A stretch of 64,000 bases of DNA, taken from positions 62,518 to 126,517 of the forward strand of contig NZ_PDUS01000007.1 of assembly GCF_002723455.1 (NCBI RefSeq). The letters are read 5' to 3'. Made by a program: the position numbers and the translations under genes. This document shows positions 28,951 to 37,305 of the stretch, one piece after another. Origin of the DNA: Pseudoalteromonas sp. 3D05 (GTDB taxonomy: Bacteria; Pseudomonadota; Gammaproteobacteria; Enterobacterales; Alteromonadaceae). Within the stretch, counting starts at the first letter, position 1. Each line of letters begins with the position of its first letter. The notes beneath the pieces were generated by a model. That model was not told the DNA's origin. It ran no database searches and saw only the letters and a list, made by a program, of their open reading frames with translations.

Positions 28951-29715
28951 GTGTTTAAAAATAACTATAAAGCGTGGTGTATTTCTATTGGCTTGCATGT
29001 CGTTATTATTTATTTAGTCTCAAGGCAAACGGTAGCGGTTCAGCAACCTGAAAAAGTGAAAGTCGTGCAAGCCTACGTCATGGTTGATCTTACAAAAATG
29101 CCAGAGATTAACAGTAGTATGCAACCTGCCTTTGCAGCCACCGTCCTTGAAAATGAGACAAAATTAAGTGAGGGGGAGCAATCAGGGGAGCAACCAGAAG
29201 CTCAGCAGCCCAAACATAAGGCTCCGGTGCACGCGGATGCGACATCGGTCATGGGTGAAGCAAACACTCAGATAAACCCGCGACCAAGCTCATCTAGGGT
29301 TGAGAGCTCAGTGGCCCAAGTTGTGATTGATAACCAAAAGGGAGAAGTTGATCAGCAAGGCTTACAGCAATCATTTAAAAAGCTGAATCCCTATGTACCT
29401 ATACCTAATTTTACACCTTCAACTACAGCAACAGTCTCCTTTGATTTCTCAGAACAGTTTAGCGAAAAAATTAAAAACACACAGCAGAGGGTAACAGTCC
29501 CTAAAGAACATTCAAGTTCATTTGAATCAGAGATATTATGGCAAAACGCTGATGGAAGTAAGCGCATGGAAATGTATAAAGGTATGTGCTACAAAATTGA
29601 CTTCAATGGTGTGATGGGCAAAGTAGGTTTACCACAAGGGTCACCAAGACCATGTAAAGATAACGATGCTATTTTATTCGATAAAATAATGGATAAGTGG
29701 AACAAAAAACAATAG
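28951..29715 (+). CDS. Hypothetical membrane-anchored periplasmic protein with TonB-like N-terminus
   Basis: GTG 28951 follows a GGGAGC ribosome site. The 254-residue product has a single N-terminal membrane segment (about 9-26) after a short positively charged cytoplasmic stretch, then a long low-complexity linker rich in Glu, Gln, Pro and Ser (about 60-140) and a C-terminal domain ending in two cysteines (GMCYKIDF and RPCKDND, about residues 213 and 234) that could form a disulfide. The architecture recalls TonB or TolA-type proteins, but the C-terminal TonB signature is not visible and no ExbB/ExbD genes are nearby. Function unknown. Confidence 0.7.
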   Translation: MFKNNYKAWCISIGLHVVIIYLVSRQTVAVQQPEKVKVVQAYVMVDLTKMPEINSSMQPAFAATVLENETKLSEGEQSGEQPEAQQPKHKAPVHADATSVMGEANTQINPRPSSSRVESSVAQVVIDNQKGEVDQQGLQQSFKKLNPYVPIPNFTPSTTATVSFDFSEQFSEKIKNTQQRVTVPKEHSSSFESEILWQNADGSKRMEMYKGMCYKIDFNGVMGKVGLPQGSPRPCKDNDAILFDKIMDKWNKKQ

Positions 29716-29771
29716 CAAGTAGCTGCGCTATTTACCCAATATGTTATTAAGCAGCAATACGTAAGTGAATA

Positions 29772-29794
29772 AAGCCCCCTTTGGAAGAGGGCTT
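29772..29794 (-). terminator. Terminator after the endonuclease I gene
   Basis: AAGCCC (29772-29777) pairs with GGGCTT (29789-29794), with an inner 3-bp stem around TGG. On the minus strand it is followed by TTTATT. Confidence 0.65.
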
Positions 29795-29804
29795 AAACGG
29801 GGGG

Positions 29805-31430
29805 TTACCAAATCATCTCTACAAACTCAGGATGGTCAACAAATGGGTTGCGGTTGCCTTGATGTTCAAAGGCCGCTTGATTACGGTTAAGCTCTACTTG
29901 GCTTACGGGATCATTTGTATGCCATTGAATAAGCATGCTCACAACCCAATTTTCGAATACTTGGTTTGATGTGCCATTGAGTACAGCATCACTGTATGTT
30001 GTATTGTTTTGCCAGCTTCCTATTACATTTTCATAGCGAGTTGCCATATAAAAATATGCGCGGGCAAAGTCACCTTTAAATTCATCAATCGGTTCAAATA
30101 CGGTAGCAGAGTAATTTAATGAGCTCGTTGCGGAACCGAGTTTACTGCCGTTGCTTGAAGTGTAAGTTGCGCTGGCTACATCACCAAATGGGAAGTTACT
30201 GCGTTTAGAGTTTACATAGCCATCAGTTGCAAAAATATGATGAACATCTGAATTCATCGGTTCTACTTTGCCACCAAACCAACTTTTAGGGAAAGAGTGC
30301 TCGCGGTTGTAACAATCGCCTTCATTACTGTATGTACCACATTGGTCACTGACCGCAACATAGCTAAAGCTATCTTGTCCAGCTGGGTTTTCTGAATAAC
30401 GATCGAGGATTGAATTGTCGTTTTCGAACGATGTATCGCGCGATGCACTATCGTAAAAATTCCAAATAGCCGAATACCCTTGCGAATTATGGCCTTTAAT
30501 GATGTTGTATAACTCAGTTTTTAAAGCGTATCCGGTTAACCCTTGAGCAGTAACATAATAGCCTGTAGGTTCAGGGGGCTTAGTTCCACCACCAGAGTCT
30601 GAACCGAGTGTAAATGGGGCTGATTCTGAACTTTGAAAGTTAGCTCCGTTTGCCAGTACTTTTGAATTGCTGGTTAGTGCATAGTTGCCATTGCCATAAG
30701 TACAACATATACCATCCCCATAGCTATCAAAAATAGTGAAGGTGTAATTCCCATCGGTTAAGCAAGCTTGCTCTTCATATTGAGTGTTAGCACTGTAGCC
30801 ATTACCAGTGGCAACATTCATATTTTGGCTATTGGTTATTTGCCAGCTGGTTTCTTCGCCATAATTATCAGTAAGTAATGATATATCAACAGTGTTATCA
30901 GTGCAGCCATTACTGGGTGGGTTGGACATAACACTTGGATTAAAGCTATCAACGTAAACAGTTTCGTTGCCATCAAAACCTGTAACATCATAAAAGCGAA
31001 GCCCAACAGCAATTGTTTCATTTGCAGAGGCTGTATATTGATAACTGACTTTTTGCCATTGATTCAATAATGCAGGATTTGAGTATCCTTGATAGCCATT
31101 AACCAATAAGCGAGCCTTAACACCTCCCTCAGTGTGATAGACCCAAGTTGAAAAGGTATAGGTTTGGCCTGATTCTAATTGCACATTTTGCAATAAATCG
31201 GTGTTGCTTTGACTGCCAGTTGTAACAACAACTCTTGCAGCAAGCGTGTCTGTATTAACAATATTACTGGCTGCTGATACAGTGATACCTGAATCAATGG
31301 TGCTCCAATTATTAGGTGTATTACCAGTCCAATCTTCGAAGCTCACGTTAGAAACTACCGCGTAGCTTGGTATTGTTGTTAGTAATAGCGCTGCAGCAAG
31401 GGTATTTTTTTTATATGTCCCGTGTAACAT
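29805..31430 (-). CDS. Secreted endonuclease I family nuclease with N-terminal accessory domains
   Basis: ATG 31430 has AAGGA six bases upstream. 541 residues with a signal peptide (cleavage near TTIPSYA). Then a carbohydrate-binding-like beta domain (about 25-168), a Cys-containing domain with DSYGDGICC (about 175-275) of a type often seen in secreted marine-bacterial enzymes, a Gly/Pro linker (about 278-290), and a C-terminal endonuclease I domain (about 300-535) with the catalytic block NSDVHHIFATDGYVNSKRSN and SKRSNFPFG. Likely a periplasmic or secreted non-specific nuclease used for nutrient acquisition from DNA. It is about twice the length of plain EndA. Single gene. Confidence 0.9.
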   Translation of the reverse strand: MLHGTYKKNTLAAALLLTTIPSYAVVSNVSFEDWTGNTPNNWSTIDSGITVSAASNIVNTDTLAARVVVTTGSQSNTDLLQNVQLESGQTYTFSTWVYHTEGGVKARLLVNGYQGYSNPALLNQWQKVSYQYTASANETIAVGLRFYDVTGFDGNETVYVDSFNPSVMSNPPSNGCTDNTVDISLLTDNYGEETSWQITNSQNMNVATGNGYSANTQYEEQACLTDGNYTFTIFDSYGDGICCTYGNGNYALTSNSKVLANGANFQSSESAPFTLGSDSGGGTKPPEPTGYYVTAQGLTGYALKTELYNIIKGHNSQGYSAIWNFYDSASRDTSFENDNSILDRYSENPAGQDSFSYVAVSDQCGTYSNEGDCYNREHSFPKSWFGGKVEPMNSDVHHIFATDGYVNSKRSNFPFGDVASATYTSSNGSKLGSATSSLNYSATVFEPIDEFKGDFARAYFYMATRYENVIGSWQNNTTYSDAVLNGTSNQVFENWVVSMLIQWHTNDPVSQVELNRNQAAFEHQGNRNPFVDHPEFVEMIW

Positions 31431-31575
31431 AATTATTCCTTGTAACGTGGTTGGAACAACTGAATAAAATACAGTTGTGATTGTTGCTCTAAATGAGCAA
31501 TACCAATATACCTTATAGGAACAATGTTACAAAATAGTTAATTAAAATGCTGGGTATAAAAAAGGATAGCGAAGA

Positions 31576-31845
31576 TTATTTCCAAAGATCGGGGTCTTCA
31601 TGTTTAGACGTGGTTTTATTTAAGACTTGTGAAAAGCGATTGGCAAACATTCCAACGTACCCCCAAGCTGCAAAAAACAGGGCGACAAGAAGAATAACCA
31701 AACCAATGACTTGAAGAGTGTAGTGGCTAAAGTAGCCCAGCGCTATAAATATAACGGCCAGCACAAACAGTGCTAGGCCGCGTAAAAAGCGCTTTAAGCT
31801 GAGCTTAGGATTGGAGCCTAAACGATATATCAGCGGCTTTATCAC
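31576..31845 (-). CDS. Small two-helix membrane protein downstream of nfuA
   Basis: GTG 31845 lies five bases after the nfuA stop, so it is probably co-transcribed with it. The 89-residue product has a basic N-terminus, two hydrophobic helices (about 22-40 and 45-68) and a short polar tail. It resembles small conserved membrane proteins of unknown function. I do not recognise a named family. The ribosome site is weak, which supports translational coupling to nfuA. Confidence 0.65.
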   Translation of the reverse strand: MIKPLIYRLGSNPKLSLKRFLRGLALFVLAVIFIALGYFSHYTLQVIGLVILLVALFFAAWGYVGMFANRFSQVLNKTTSKHEDPDLWK

Positions 31846-31850
31846 AATAC

Positions 31851-32426
31851 TTAGTAGTAAGAGTGATCGCCAGCTTGGTGATCTGTAATATCAGCAACGC
31901 CAGTGATTTCTTCAAATTTAGCGAGCATTTCTTTTTCAATGCCTTCTTTTAAAGTGACATCGATCATAGAGCAGCCATTACAACCGCCACCAAACTGTAG
32001 AACAGCAATACCTTCAGCTGTTACTTCAACTAGGCTTACTTGACCGCCATGATTGGCAAGTTGTGGGTTAACTTCAGTTTCTAGCATGTGCTGAATGCGC
32101 TCGTTAAGGCTGGCGTCATCACCAATCTTACGGGCTTTAGCATTAGGTGCTTTAAGTGTTAATTGCGTGCCCATTTTGTCAGTAACAAAATCAATTTCTG
32201 CTTCTTCTAAGAATGGGGCGCTTTCTGCGTCAACTACAGCATCAAAGCCATTAAAAGGAAGGCGAATATCACTCGCTTCAACAGCATCTTCTGGGCAGTA
32301 AGAAACACCACATTCAGCTTGTGATGTACCAGGGTTAACAACAAATACGCGAATATTGGTTTGTTCAGCTTGGTCAGCTAATAATTTTGCAAAATGTGAT
32401 TGTGCGGTTTCGGAAATAGAAATCAT
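31851..32426 (-). CDS. nfuA: Fe-S biogenesis protein NfuA
   Basis: 191 residues: an N-terminal degenerate A-type carrier domain (about 1-100) fused to a C-terminal Nfu domain with GGGCNGCSM, cysteines 149 and 152, the same positions as in E. coli NfuA. It holds a 4Fe-4S cluster and delivers it to client enzymes under oxidative stress. Only 20 bp separate its start codon from a MITE (32446-32713), so its promoter must lie in those 20 bp, inside the element or beyond it. In E. coli it sits beside gntX (comF) and bioH, and here those genes are also close. Confidence 0.96.
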   Translation of the reverse strand: MISISETAQSHFAKLLADQAEQTNIRVFVVNPGTSQAECGVSYCPEDAVEASDIRLPFNGFDAVVDAESAPFLEEAEIDFVTDKMGTQLTLKAPNAKARKIGDDASLNERIQHMLETEVNPQLANHGGQVSLVEVTAEGIAVLQFGGGCNGCSMIDVTLKEGIEKEMLAKFEEITGVADITDHQAGDHSYY

Positions 32427-32445
32427 AAAACAACTATACTTGTTT

Positions 32446-32713
32446 AGAGCGTACTGACCTTTCGAGATTGCTTTTTGCAGTAGTGTGTTTGGTTTTTAGG
32501 CAAGGCGGAACACGTGAAGTGTAGTTGCTCTACTTAAATCGTGTGATAACGCAGTATAAAAGCCAAACACGCACTGCCCTAAGGGTTCTGCCTAGGAATG
32601 CCTTGCTCTTTGTTGCTCGGACTTTACATAGAAAAACTATGCTACAGCCCTCGCGCCGCGATTAAGGAATTCCTAGGTTGAACAAATCCAATCCTGAAAG
32701 GTCAATACGCTCT
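32446..32713. mobile_element. MITE-like nested-palindrome element A (268 bp)
   Basis: Terminal inverted repeats of 25 bp, 32446-32470 and 32689-32713, match at 22 positions (consensus core GTAYTGACCTTTC). Inside are two further palindromes: GTGTTTGG near 32485 with CCAAACAC near 32563, and GTTCTGCCTAGGAAT near 32585 with a matching GGAATTCCTAGGTTGAAC near 32667-32684. No transposase frame. The core TGCCCTAAGGGTTCTGCCTAGG also occurs, with one mismatch, in element B at 60735. It lies between divergent nfuA and the M14 peptidase gene. Confidence 0.65.
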
Positions 32714-32839
32714 TCATTACTCGGATACTGAGTATCATACTCCGCTCATCGCGTTGTCGCCAGTGTTGAGCGTAAAAAGTTGGCATCTAATTTTAGCAAT
32801 GCTAGCGTGCAAACATTAATCATTTTATGAGTGTTTTAT

Positions 32840-35389
32840 ATGCGTTTGATAATAACAATCTTTACACTACTTTTGAGCTTTTCAAGTATCGCTCAGCCGC
32901 TGTCGTATTATTTTGAAGACGACGTAAAATTTGACCCAGCGATCCCAACGCCGAAGGAAGTATTAGGGTATGAAGTGGGTGAATGGCATGTTCGGCATGA
33001 TCAGCTTGTTCGTTACATGGAAGTGGTTGCAGAAAAAAGTGACCGTATTAACTTTGAAGTCATTGGCCGCACCCATGAGCAACGTCCTTTGGTAATGTTG
33101 ACAATTACGTCGGCAGATAAATTGGCTAGCGTAGAGCAGACTCGTCAAGCGCATTTAGCACGTTTAAAAGGCAAGCAAACATCAGATAAAGATCAGCCCG
33201 CTGTTGTGTGGATGGGTTACAGTGTTCACGGTAATGAATCATCAGGCAGTAATACAGCGTTACTGGTGGCTTATTATCTCGCTGCTGCACAAGGTAAAGA
33301 AGTTGAAACCTTATTAGACAACACGGTTATTCTACTTGATCCATCACTTAATCCAGATGGCCTCGCGCGTTTTGCGAATTGGGCAAATAGTAATCGTGGA
33401 ATGAACTTATCGTCAGACCCACAGACTCGTGAGCACGTAGAAAGTTGGCCAAGTAGCCGTACGAACCATTATTGGTTTGATTTAAATCGTGATTGGTTGT
33501 TGTTACAGCACCCTGAATCGCGTGCACGTATTGCTAAATTCCATCATTGGAAGCCTAATATTTTAACTGACTTTCATGAGATGGGCCCAAACAGTACCTA
33601 CTTCTTTCAGCCAGGTATTCCAACTCGTAAGCACCCTATTACCCCTGATGAGAATGTCAGTCTAACCAAGGCGATTGCAAATTATCACGCAAAAACGTTA
33701 GATGAAAACAATGCATTGTATTTTACTGAGGAAAGCTTCGATGACTTTTACTATGGTAAAGGTTCTACTTACCCTGACGTAAATGGTGGCGTGGGCATTT
33801 TATTTGAACAAGCAAGTTCTCGTGGTCATGTGCAAGAAACGCAAAATGGTACTTTAACTTTCCCTTTTACTATCAAAAACCAGCTACTAACGAGTATGTC
33901 TACGTTCCAAGCCGCGATTGATAATCGTAAAGCGTTACTCGACTACCAAGCTAAATTTTATAATCAGGCCGTGGATCTGGCAAATGAAGAAGACTTTAAA
34001 GGGTATGTTGTTGATGCAGGAAAAGACGCTGCACGTTTTTCACTGTTTTTAGATCTTTTAAAGCAACATAAAATTACTGCCTACCCACTTAATAAAGCAC
34101 TCAAAGTTGAAGGTAAGCGCTTCTCTGAGCAAAGTTATTTTATTCCTTTAGCACAGGCGCAATTTCGTTTAGTAAAGGCCGTATTTAGTGAGCAAAAACG
34201 CTTCGTTGATAATACGTTTTATGACGTATCGGGTTGGACATTAGCACATGCATTTAATCTTGAGTTTGCAGCCGTTAAAAGTAGCTGGGGACTTGATGTA
34301 GGCACTACCGCGTGGCAGCAACAAGACAAAGCGACTTTTTCTCCGCTGACTAAGCAGTATGCGTTTGGTTTTAAGTGGGATAACTATTTAGCACCGAAAA
34401 TGCTTAACACGCTATTGAGCCAAGGCGTAAAGGCACGAGTAGCACTTAACCCACTATCGGCTAAATCAGTGTCCAGCAGTGTCGATTTTTCAGCAGGCAG
34501 CATTATTGTTCCTGCAGGTATTCAGGATCAAGGCAATTGGGTTGAATTATTAAATGCAGCGCAAAATGAATTTGGTATTGAAATAACCCCTATTACTTCT
34601 GGACTAACTTCAAAAGGTGCCGATTTGGGCTCACGCTCACTGGCGGTTGTTAAAGCACCAAAAGTGTTATTAGTGGGAGGCAGAGGGACTAGCCAATATG
34701 AAGTGGGTGAAGTGTGGTATTACCTTGACCGTTTTGTTGGGGTTGCGCCTACCATTGTTGAAATGCAGCGTTTAGGTCGTTTAGAGCTCAGTGATTACAG
34801 CCATATAGTGCTGGCACATGGTAACTATAATAGCTTGAGCGATGCGGACAAGGTAGCTATCAAAACATGGGTACGTAAAGGTGGTGTTATTTGGGGTCAC
34901 AAAGGGGGCGCTAAGTTTTTAGTTGATCAGCAACTATTAAAAACAAGCTACCTGTCTCGTCAAGATATTGCGAGTGCGTTTAAGACGGATGGACTCAGTT
35001 ATGGTGATAAAGATGACTTAGCGGGTAGGCAGCGTATTGCAGGCGCTATTTTTAACACGAGTGTTGATTTGACTCATCCACTCACGTATTCGTTAGAGCG
35101 TAATACACTACCCGTGTTCAAAAATAGTACATGGTTATTAGAAACCTCTAAAGCACCGTTTGTAAACGTTCTAGAGTATACCCAAAAGCCTTTATTAGCA
35201 GGTTTCACTGATGATATTAATGTTGAGCAGGTTGCGGGTGCAGCAGGTCTTGTGGCGCACTCATACGGCCGTGGTAATGTTATTGGTATGACAGATAATC
35301 CTGTATTTCGCGGGTACTGGTATGGCACTAGCCGTTTATTAAGTAATGCGTTGTTCTTTGGCCACGCATTTAGAGCTAGCAGCGAATAA
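32840..35389 (+). CDS. M14 family zinc carboxypeptidase-like protein, exported
   Basis: ATG 32840 is chosen over GTG 32831 because it begins a clean signal peptide (MRLIITIFTLLLSFSSIAQ). The 849-residue product has an M14 carboxypeptidase domain (about 45-340) with zinc-binding HGNESSG (His130, Glu133), the substrate-binding DLNRDW and FHEMG motifs. The C-terminal half (about 400-849) includes a ThuA/glutamine-amidotransferase-like segment (WGHKGGAKFLV). The combination is common in marine Gammaproteobacteria and is presumed to act in periplasmic peptide degradation. Substrate unknown. Inserted between nfuA and comF. Confidence 0.9.
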   Translation: MRLIITIFTLLLSFSSIAQPLSYYFEDDVKFDPAIPTPKEVLGYEVGEWHVRHDQLVRYMEVVAEKSDRINFEVIGRTHEQRPLVMLTITSADKLASVEQTRQAHLARLKGKQTSDKDQPAVVWMGYSVHGNESSGSNTALLVAYYLAAAQGKEVETLLDNTVILLDPSLNPDGLARFANWANSNRGMNLSSDPQTREHVESWPSSRTNHYWFDLNRDWLLLQHPESRARIAKFHHWKPNILTDFHEMGPNSTYFFQPGIPTRKHPITPDENVSLTKAIANYHAKTLDENNALYFTEESFDDFYYGKGSTYPDVNGGVGILFEQASSRGHVQETQNGTLTFPFTIKNQLLTSMSTFQAAIDNRKALLDYQAKFYNQAVDLANEEDFKGYVVDAGKDAARFSLFLDLLKQHKITAYPLNKALKVEGKRFSEQSYFIPLAQAQFRLVKAVFSEQKRFVDNTFYDVSGWTLAHAFNLEFAAVKSSWGLDVGTTAWQQQDKATFSPLTKQYAFGFKWDNYLAPKMLNTLLSQGVKARVALNPLSAKSVSSSVDFSAGSIIVPAGIQDQGNWVELLNAAQNEFGIEITPITSGLTSKGADLGSRSLAVVKAPKVLLVGGRGTSQYEVGEVWYYLDRFVGVAPTIVEMQRLGRLELSDYSHIVLAHGNYNSLSDADKVAIKTWVRKGGVIWGHKGGAKFLVDQQLLKTSYLSRQDIASAFKTDGLSYGDKDDLAGRQRIAGAIFNTSVDLTHPLTYSLERNTLPVFKNSTWLLETSKAPFVNVLEYTQKPLLAGFTDDINVEQVAGAAGLVAHSYGRGNVIGMTDNPVFRGYWYGTSRLLSNALFFGHAFRASSE

Positions 35390-35390
35390 G

Positions 35391-36092
35391 TTAGTGACCG
35401 AGTGGCGTTAAACAAGTAACAAATGCCCAAACTTGTTTAGCGCCAGCTTTTTTTAAGGCCACTGTTGCAGCATTGAGTGTTGCACCTGTGGTCATAACAT
35501 CATCCACAACCGCCACAGTCTTCCCTTCTAAATTTTGATGACAAATAAATGCATCTTGCAGGTTTTTAATGCGCTTCGCTTTGGTTAATGAAGACTGTGC
35601 ATTGGTTTTTTTGTGTCTTACTAAATAGTCAATTTTGACGTTTTCGGTGGGTAAACAGTTAATCCATGTTTGAGCAACTTGATTATAGCCTCGCTGTAAA
35701 AAGCGTTCATGATGCAACGGCATAATAATAAAAAGCTCTGGCCACTTTTCACAATGTGCTTTTACTGTACTCACTTGTTGAGTAATTATTTGTTGTAGTA
35801 CGTTCTTATAAAAAATTTGGTTACTAAACTTAAGTTGACTTAACCAACCATCAAAGGGTGGGCGATACCATGCACAGGCCATTAAGTGATCAAATTGACA
35901 GTCTGGAAATAGCTCTGCTATGTCTGGCCGGTAAAGTAAATTTGGGTGAGTGCTTAAATCAAATAGGGGCAAATCAGTAAGGCAGTGCTGACAAATCCCA
36001 ACATGAGTACTAACGGGGATTTTGCATTGCACACAAAAAGACGGAAAAAACCAATCAAGGATACCAGTTGCTTGGTTCTTTAAGCTTGTCAT
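35391..36092 (-). CDS. comF: ComF family amidophosphoribosyltransferase-like protein
   Basis: The frame extends to 36257, overlapping bioH on the other strand, but ATG 36092 has AAAGGA nine bases upstream and gives 233 residues, the family norm. An N-terminal zinc-finger-like Cys set (FCVQCK and GICQHC) precedes a phosphoribosyltransferase-type domain ending in the PRPP loop AVVDDVMTTGATL. ComF is needed for DNA uptake in Gram-positive and some Gram-negative competent bacteria, and E. coli GntX is the homologue. Divergent from bioH with a gap under 60 bp; stop codons with the M14 gene are two bases apart. Confidence 0.93.
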   Translation of the reverse strand: MTSLKNQATGILDWFFPSFCVQCKIPVSTHVGICQHCLTDLPLFDLSTHPNLLYRPDIAELFPDCQFDHLMACAWYRPPFDGWLSQLKFSNQIFYKNVLQQIITQQVSTVKAHCEKWPELFIIMPLHHERFLQRGYNQVAQTWINCLPTENVKIDYLVRHKKTNAQSSLTKAKRIKNLQDAFICHQNLEGKTVAVVDDVMTTGATLNAATVALKKAGAKQVWAFVTCLTPLGH

Positions 36093-36141
36093 TGCATTCA
36101 TTCCTTTAAACGCTATTATGAGCGCTAAGTTTGGATGAGGA

Positions 36142-36888
36142 ATGGTAAAAATGCAAAATGAGCTAGTGTTGTTGCACGGCTGGGGGATGAACCAAGGAGT
36201 GTGGCAAATCATCTTACCTGAGTTAGAGTTTTTACATGGCAGTACCGTAAGATGCATTGATTTACCGGGGTATGGTGAAAATCAGCATTGCCCGTCGCCC
36301 TATACGTTGCATGAGGCTGCTAAGCAAATAAGTGAGCAGCTAAAAGACAACTCCACTTTGATGGGCTGGTCATTAGGTGGTTTATTTGCACTGTATATTG
36401 CAAAACATTGGCCTGACAAAGTTGCGAAGGTTATTTTAGTTGCATCGACCCCTTTTTTCGCCGAGCAAGCGGACTGGCCAGGTATTAAACCGGATGTGTT
36501 GAATGCCTTTAAAGAGCAATTGGTGACACACCGAGAAAAAACCATTGAACGCTTTTTAGCAATTCAAGCGATGGGTAGTCACAGCGCCCGCGATGATATA
36601 AAAAAACTAAAGCAACTACTAAGTGAGCTTCCTGCGCCTAAAAATACTGCATTAACTGCTGGTCTTGATATTTTACAACAAGATGACTTGCGCGATTTAC
36701 TTAAAGATATCTCGGTCCCTTTGAGAGGCGTGTTTGGCCGCCTTGACGCATTGGTTCCGTATCGTGTAATCAGTAAGATTAAGGCATTGAACGATGACTT
36801 TGAATACGAAGTGTTAGATAAGGCATCACATGCGCCATTTATCTCACATAAAGATGAGTTTTTATCTGCCATCAAATCAATGCTTTAA
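36142..36888 (+). CDS. bioH: Pimeloyl-ACP methyl ester carboxylesterase BioH
   Basis: Start at 36142 is supported by GGA six bases upstream; ATG 36151 with GAGG is an alternative. About 248 residues, an alpha/beta-hydrolase with LLHGWGMNQGVW, nucleophile Ser in MGWSLGG (residue 78), Asp in GRLDALVP and His in SHAPFISH, a complete triad. It demethylates pimeloyl-ACP methyl ester in biotin synthesis. The divergent bioH-comF pair is also found in E. coli, supporting the assignment. Confidence 0.95.
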   Translation: MVKMQNELVLLHGWGMNQGVWQIILPELEFLHGSTVRCIDLPGYGENQHCPSPYTLHEAAKQISEQLKDNSTLMGWSLGGLFALYIAKHWPDKVAKVILVASTPFFAEQADWPGIKPDVLNAFKEQLVTHREKTIERFLAIQAMGSHSARDDIKKLKQLLSELPAPKNTALTAGLDILQQDDLRDLLKDISVPLRGVFGRLDALVPYRVISKIKALNDDFEYEVLDKASHAPFISHKDEFLSAIKSML

Positions 36889-36990
36889 AATTTAACTACC
36901 ACAACCCAGTAAATATAAGGGGTTTATACTTTATTTTGTTTGTTTTATGAGCGATAATTAAAGTAAGTCTATCATTGGTGGAGGTGTAAT

Positions 36991-37299
36991 ATGCCAATCG
37001 GATCCGTATTTAATAATGGAGTAGAAGGGTTTAACCGTGCTAGCCAAGGTATTGAAAAGGCCAGCGCCGAGATTAACCGTGCCAGTATTGATCAACAAGA
37101 TGATGCGCAACTTGCCCAGCAACGTCAATTGCAGGCTGCGCGCCCAGAAGAGGCCGTCACAGCCCCTGTGTCTCAACCTGCTCGAATAGATGAAGCCTTA
37201 GTTAATTTGAAGGTTGAAGAATTTAACGCTAAAGCAAATACGCAATCAATACAAACAGCGGATGAAGTGTTAGGCACGCTTATTGATGTGCGAGTTTAG
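36991..37299 (+). CDS. Small protein with flagellar rod/hook C-terminus-like motif
   Basis: 102 residues after a good GGAGGTG ribosome site. The N-terminus is a helix with NNGVEGFNRASQGIEKASAEI, the middle is low-complexity Gln/Ala/Pro, and the C-terminus ANTQSIQTADEVLGTLIDVRV-like resembles the end of FlgE/FlgG family rod and hook proteins (helix ending in ADEVLGTLID). No other flagellar gene is visible. The next gene starts seven bases later and encodes a putative metalloprotease, so the two are probably one operon. Function unknown. Confidence 0.72.
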   Translation: MPIGSVFNNGVEGFNRASQGIEKASAEINRASIDQQDDAQLAQQRQLQAARPEEAVTAPVSQPARIDEALVNLKVEEFNAKANTQSIQTADEVLGTLIDVRV

Positions 37300-37305
37300 T
37301 TACGT

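Noticed and set aside
32446..32713. The palindromic region upstream of nfuA as a CRISPR array.
   Set aside because: Repeats are inverted rather than direct and there are no regular spacers; a MITE fits.
36093..36257. Extended comF N-terminus overlapping bioH on the other strand.
   Set aside because: ATG 36092 has a good ribosome site and gives the normal family length; the extension would cover the bioH start.
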